Assembly: GCA_003511885.1 (NCBI GenBank)
Contig: DOIX01000280.1
Coordinates: forward strand, 1-18,368
From: Cyanobacteria bacterium UBA11153
GTDB lineage: Bacteria > Cyanobacteriota > Cyanobacteriia > Cyanobacteriales > Coleofasciculaceae
Length of the DNA: 18,368 bases
Direction: 5' to 3'
The notes under the pieces are model-generated. The model saw only the letters and a program-made list of their open reading frames with translations, made no database searches and had not been told where the DNA came from. The position numbers and the translations under genes are program-made. Numbering within the stretch: the stretch's first letter is position 1; each line of letters opens with the position of its first letter. Positions 14,926-18,368 of the stretch are shown here, in pieces.

Positions 14926-15373
14926 ATGGTTCTGGAAGTCCAGGATTATATCATATCCAATGGAGCGGCTATCCCAGATCTGGATGGCAATTTGCTGGTT
15001 TACGCATTCTGGGGATTTTTGTCTGATGGTTAAGGAAAGGTTATCAACCTTATGATGTGACGATCCTCATAATCTGGTTATGATAATTACTTATTGATTC
15101 GATAAAAATATCTCTGTTTTTGTTACCTTGACTACAAGGTTTAATGATTTATGGTGACAGGGGCTACAAATTTTAGTAATTCTCAGATGGGCAATGTCCA
15201 CAATCTAATTTGGCTTGGGATTATCGCTAGGGATTAGGGGCTGGGGACTAGCGGCTGGGGAAGAAAGCTTTTCAATTAAGGGTTTGAGGAATTGAGAATA
15301 TCTTAACCGCCCGTAGGGTTGCTATAATTTCTACTGCTGTACCTCATAAGAGCGGAAACCGCTGTATGATGCC
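14926..15373. repeat. Gene-free stretch with heptamers
   Basis: No credible gene is seen between porin B and phoX here. It holds heptamers GGATTAG, GGGCTGG, GGACTAG, CGGCTGG (15231-15258), a GGTTGCTATA (15317-15326) that is the inverse of part of the 17-bp repeat at 12673, and AGCGG-AAA-CCGCT (15351-15363). A 71-codon open frame at 14840-15055 lacks coding character. Confidence 0.5.
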
Positions 15374-15578
15374 AGTCAGTTTTAACTCATAACTTGCACC
15401 ATTGTCAGTAAACCAGAAAACCAGCCGTAGAATTAATTCTACGGCTAATAGCTTAAGTCCATTAAAACTGAGATCTTGCACTATTCTCAATAGCAGGGAG
15501 GCAGAGCATCTAGTTGCAAATGGTGCAAGATCTGAGTTAAAATGGACTGAAATTATCATACTAGTCAGTTTTAACTCA
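15374..15578. repeat. 205-bp nested inverted-repeat element at the phoX 3' end
   Basis: The 16-mer AGTCAGTTTTAACTCA bounds the element as a direct repeat (15374-15389, 15563-15578). Inside, 15374-15404 is inverted against 15518-15548 (26 of 31 matches), 15456-15481 is inverted against 15523-15548 (23 of 26), and 15423-15446 is a 24-bp perfect palindrome with arms AGCCGTAGAATT and AATTCTACGGCT. The right direct repeat contains the phoX stop codon. No coding sequence; it resembles a MITE or other small mobile repeat. Confidence 0.65.
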
Positions 15579-17780
15579 GGTAGTAATGGACTTACCATCT
15601 AATCTCCGAATGGCGACTACGGCTGGTAAGGGTGGATTATTTGCTACTTTACTTGGCCAATTTGAGCCAATGGGGACTTGACGTTCCTGGATAAAGTCTT
15701 TACCATCAGTAGTTTTCATGGCGAATTTGCGGGTTTGTAAGGCTTTGTCTTTGCGCATTCCGTTTTGTTCGCCGGGATGTTGGACTGAGAGGAATAAGGT
15801 TTGATTGTCGGTGCTAAAAAATGGGCCGGTTAGTTCGCATTCTATTGGCCCAATCCCGAATTGATATGCTTTTCCGGCATTTGCGCCTGTGGTGGGAATT
15901 ACCCACATTGAGTTATTCCCAAAAATGCCTTGAATATCGGTTTGTTTTAATGGTTTTCCTTCTGTATCAATTCGACTGGGAACAGGTTGGTTATGCTTAT
16001 TGGTGGACATATCTGTTACCATCCAGAGATTGCTGTTGGGATCGATTTCTAAATTATCTGGATTGGCAAATCCAGCGCCTCCTTGAGATGGCTCTCCGCC
16101 CATGGCAAAAGATTCCCATTGAAATGTTAGGGATGCGGGTTCGTTTTCATCTTCATTGAGACGGATAATCCAACCATATTCCCATGGACTTTCTCCTTTT
16201 GGGCCTTGAAAAATCCGTTTGTCTGGTCCGCCATCGCTACTGGGACTGCCGGAGGTAAAAGCAATATATAATGAACCATCGGTACTAGTGGCAAGATCTT
16301 CTGGTCTGGCTGTTGTGGTAGCGCCGATGGCATTAGCACCGTAGTGAGCATCGATTAAAATTGCCCCTTGTTTTTCAATCGCACTTCCTTCGTACAAGTC
16401 CCCTAATGTGGCAAATTTTTGTTTAAATTCGGCGGCTTCGGCATCTGTTTCTATCGTAAAAATCCCGCCTTCGGGACGTTTGGGTAGGGTAACTGTATTT
16501 CCTTCTACGGTGCTGGGTAAGACTGGATTTATTGGTGTTTTGGCTTCGAGGGGAATCCATTTCCCCGTGCCATTGGGTTCAAAAACTGCGGCGTAGAGCA
16601 TTCCTTCTGACATTAAACGAGAATTGGCTTTATTTTTAATGTCTTTAACGATATCTTTGCTAATAAACTTGTAAATATGACCGCCTCTGCGATCGCAACT
16701 GGAATATACTGCGATTGGTTTTCCTTCTACGGCTTTAAAGGCAACGGCTTCATGGCGAAACCTGCCTAACCAACTATGTTTGGTTCCGTAGTCGTTGGGA
16801 TTGGTAGGATCGATTTCGACCATCCAGCCATATTTATTGCCAGCTAACCCAAATACATTCCCAAAGCCTTCAATACTTTCATCGGCGATCGCAAAGGGTC
16901 GCGTTTCTGGTTGAAATGCCGTACCATCAGGATATACTAGCTCTGGCACTTGGTCTTGGAAGTTTTCTTCGGCGCTGAAAACTGTGCCCCATGGGCTTGT
17001 CCCTCCTGCACAGTTGGCGAAAGTCCCGATAATGCGATCGCTTAATTTATCGATATATCCTTTGCCCTTTTGTTTCCTAAATACTGATTCTGCTGGGCCT
17101 GTTACTTTCAGATAGCGTTTATCTTCTAAACCAGAAATGCCTGTAATTCTTCTATCTGCTGGAGAATTAGTGCGAGTCCATTTCCCTTCTATATCTTTCC
17201 GAATCGATATTGCGCCTAATCCTAAATCTATTAACGCTTCCCGACAAATTTCCTTAATTTTATCTTTCAATACTTCTTTATCTGGCAAGGCAAAAGCATT
17301 TATTTTTCCTTCAGTTTCCGCCACTGCCGCTTTCACTTCATCAAAGGGCAAAGACTTCCCTATGACTATCTGATAGGTTTCCATCCATGTCTTCCCACTA
17401 ATGTATTCAAAGTTAACACAGAGAAAACCTTCATCCTGACCTGTTTCAATCAATGACAGGTAATCGTTATTATAACCAAAACGAGAATTACCGATTTTAT
17501 CTCCCCAATTCCCAATGATATCGTAAGTAAATCCTTCTGGTATGATTAAATCGTCTACTACCTCATAACGGCGATAGTCTTCTGCTACTTTCGCAGATAT
17601 TAGACTATCTGTTTCTAAGGGCATTACTCCTTTCACTGGTTTGAAGCCAATACCACTTTCTTTAGCATTGACTTTGGGTGCTGAACCTCTCAGATCGTTC
17701 CCAGCTAGACATGATGCTAATGTTATTGTTCCTGCACTAGCTCCCAGAAATAGGAGGAAATCTCTGCGTTTGATCGTCAC
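15576..17780 (-). CDS. phoX: PhoX-family alkaline phosphatase (DUF839), Tat-exported
   Basis: A 734-aa secreted phosphatase that releases phosphate from organic phosphomonoesters, using iron and calcium as cofactors. The N-terminus has the twin-arginine signal KRRDFLLFLG (4-13), followed by LASC (21-24), which fits a lipobox, so a Tat lipoprotein is possible. Family landmarks: NCAGGTSPWGTVFSAEENF (256-274), with Cys257 and Glu271/272 as likely metal-site residues, GRFRHEAVAF (339-348), RPEDLA (492-497), NPDNLEID (573-580) and the QHPG near 667-670. The start is GTG, with GGAGGGG 5 nt before it. The length is normal for cyanobacterial members. The last codons (KSITT) and the stop overlap a repeat element. 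A phosphate-starvation control is expected, and a weak Pho-box-like site lies just upstream. Confidence 0.93.
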   Translation of the reverse strand: MTIKRRDFLLFLGASAGTITLASCLAGNDLRGSAPKVNAKESGIGFKPVKGVMPLETDSLISAKVAEDYRRYEVVDDLIIPEGFTYDIIGNWGDKIGNSRFGYNNDYLSLIETGQDEGFLCVNFEYISGKTWMETYQIVIGKSLPFDEVKAAVAETEGKINAFALPDKEVLKDKIKEICREALIDLGLGAISIRKDIEGKWTRTNSPADRRITGISGLEDKRYLKVTGPAESVFRKQKGKGYIDKLSDRIIGTFANCAGGTSPWGTVFSAEENFQDQVPELVYPDGTAFQPETRPFAIADESIEGFGNVFGLAGNKYGWMVEIDPTNPNDYGTKHSWLGRFRHEAVAFKAVEGKPIAVYSSCDRRGGHIYKFISKDIVKDIKNKANSRLMSEGMLYAAVFEPNGTGKWIPLEAKTPINPVLPSTVEGNTVTLPKRPEGGIFTIETDAEAAEFKQKFATLGDLYEGSAIEKQGAILIDAHYGANAIGATTTARPEDLATSTDGSLYIAFTSGSPSSDGGPDKRIFQGPKGESPWEYGWIIRLNEDENEPASLTFQWESFAMGGEPSQGGAGFANPDNLEIDPNSNLWMVTDMSTNKHNQPVPSRIDTEGKPLKQTDIQGIFGNNSMWVIPTTGANAGKAYQFGIGPIECELTGPFFSTDNQTLFLSVQHPGEQNGMRKDKALQTRKFAMKTTDGKDFIQERQVPIGSNWPSKVANNPPLPAVVAIRRLDGKSITT

Positions 17781-17803
17781 TACTGCCCCTCCATTGGGAT
17801 CTG

Positions 17804-17827
17804 CTTTAAGTTACTTAAGGTTAATAT
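17804..17827 (-). promoter_or_regulatory. Weak Pho-box-like repeat upstream of phoX
   Basis: On the minus strand TTAACCT is followed 10 bp on by TAACTTA and then TAAAG. Cyanobacterial Pho boxes are 8-bp TTAAC(C/T)-like repeats with an 11-bp period; only the first unit fits well, and the site is close to the start codon (24-47 bp). Confidence 0.25.
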
Positions 17828-17875
17828 CTCGATGGCTTGCTACTTTCGCGATCGTACAGTTATTAGTTTAGCTTA

Positions 17876-17930
17876 AATCGCGAGAAGCCCCACATCTGAC
17901 CCGAAGGGCAGTGTGGGATGAATCGCGGGG
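17876..17930 (+). mobile_element. IS200/IS605-end-like hairpin, possible orphan guide-RNA scaffold
   Basis: GAGAAGCCCCACA and TGTGGGATGAATCGCGG enclose a nested stem: CCCACA (17889-17894) with TGTGGG (17912-17917), CTG with CAG, CCC-GAA-GGG at the tip. AATCGCG is repeated on both sides (17876-17882, 17921-17927). It resembles the right end of cyanobacterial IS605-type elements, where TnpB guide RNAs are encoded. No tnpA or tnpB is near. Confidence 0.4.
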
Positions 17931-18084
17931 AGGGCGGAGGAACGGAGTTGACCAATTCCCCTAGTCTTCAGGTCGGTCTTGATTTTCAACAGACATATCA
18001 AAAAAAAAACAATCTCAAACTCTTACCATGTCTAGATAAAAGTATAGTTTATGGAGATGTCTAATATATTGCTTAAGGGTTGAA

Positions 18085-18267
18085 ATGGTTACTCCACCGC
18101 AACAAAATAAGAGCCATTCCAAAATACATCTTTCCAGTAAAACGCTGCTAGGTAATCCATAAATTCCTGTCGAAGCTTGCGAGAAGTTACAGAGTTATAG
18201 TCAGTGTATCCTAACCCAAGTTACTAGTTACTTGCCAAAATCGTATCAAAAACTACAAGATTTCTAA
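18085..18267 (+). pseudogene. Possible decayed or truncated gene
   Basis: AAGGG (18075-18079) lies 5 bp before an ATG opening 25 codons (MVTPPQQNKSHSKIHLSSKT..., ending LLGNP) up to a TAA at 18160-18162. The same frame continues for 34 codons after the stop with protein-like amphipathic sequence (EKLQSYSQCILTQVTSYLP) until TAA at 18265-18267. I do not recognise a family. It may be the remains of the N-terminus of a larger gene or a chance frame. The rest of the 17781-18368 stretch holds the features listed and no other gene. Confidence 0.3.
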
Positions 18268-18310
18268 ATTTTTCTGTTCCAATATACATTTTTGAGCTTC
18301 AACAGGTTAG

Positions 18311-18331
18311 GGACAATGGACAGTGGACAGT
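18311..18331. repeat. Heptamers near the window end
   Basis: GGACAAT, GGACAGT, GGACAGT in tandem. Confidence 0.6.
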
Positions 18332-18348
18332 AGGGCAAAACTGAGTAA

Positions 18349-18365
18349 CTATAGCAACCGCCACA
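18349..18365. repeat. Second copy of the 17-bp dispersed repeat
   Basis: CTATAGCAACCGCCACA, identical to 12673-12689; the sequence diverges after the match (TCG here, GCG there) and the window ends. Confidence 0.6.
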
Positions 18366-18368
18366 TCG

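Noticed and set aside
14840..15055. 71-codon frame between porin B and phoX
   Set aside because: No Shine-Dalgarno, no family resemblance, and it runs across an inverted repeat and a terminator-like hairpin.
15071..15095. Fur-box-like or NtcA-like sequence (GGTTATGATAATTAC) upstream of porin B; a similar ATGATAAT core at 9609
   Set aside because: About 12 of 19 matches to a Fur consensus and one mismatch to GTA-N8-TAC, in AT-rich DNA and about 280 bp from the porin start; chance is likely.
15344..15602. Overlapping 84- and 66-codon frames on both strands at the phoX 3' end
   Set aside because: Both are translations of the nested inverted-repeat element.

Overview
The window looks like chromosomal DNA of a cyanobacterium, probably a filamentous one; the genus cannot be read from the sequence. 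Four things point there. There are eight copies of the HIP1 octamer GCGATCGC (starts 89, 732, 3606, 4251, 7732, 16689, 16885, 17034). Several arrays of 7-bp short tandem repeats lie between genes. The two porins have the cyanobacterial SLH-coiled coil-OprB layout. One oxidoreductase resembles NdbB/NDC1. I see no tRNA, rRNA, CRISPR array or intact transposase.

Layout. At 62-1042 (+) is an ABC-2 type ATPase without its permease. At 1077-1784 (-) is a HigBA-type toxin-antitoxin pair, toxin first. From 2112 to 7107 (+) runs a signalling cluster: a stand-alone CheB methylesterase domain, a CheR methyltransferase fused to PAS, coiled coil and PAS, and a hybrid histidine kinase (PAS-PAS-kinase-receiver). 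The kinase has its own textbook sigma70 promoter, followed directly by eight copies of a 9-bp repeat. Next come an NdbB-like type 2 NAD(P)H dehydrogenase (7365-8618), a REG-2/HDHD3-like HAD protein (8783-9427) and a secreted PEP-CTERM protein (9747-10379) behind a promoter with a 22-bp perfect palindrome. The right part is on the minus strand: two tandem paralogous outer-membrane porins (10659-12473 and 12911-14794) and a Tat-exported PhoX-type alkaline phosphatase (15576-17780). The last 590 bases hold a transposon-end-like hairpin and a possible decayed gene.

How it fits together. The CheB, CheR-PAS and kinase genes together carry the domains usually found in one CheB-CheR-PAS-kinase polypeptide, but here they are three proteins with no chemoreceptor or CheA nearby. 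The right half concerns the cell envelope and nutrient uptake (porins, PhoX, PEP-CTERM protein).

The spaces between genes are unusually rich in small repeats: heptamer arrays that often supply the start or stop codon of the neighbouring gene, tandem stem-loops, a 205-bp element of nested inverted repeats bounded by 16-bp direct repeats at the end of phoX, and two hairpins resembling IS200/IS605 ends. No single obviously new defence or biosynthetic system is visible. The best leads are the split Che/kinase module with its repeat-bearing promoter, the palindromic operator of the PEP-CTERM gene, and the repeat elements that shape gene ends.
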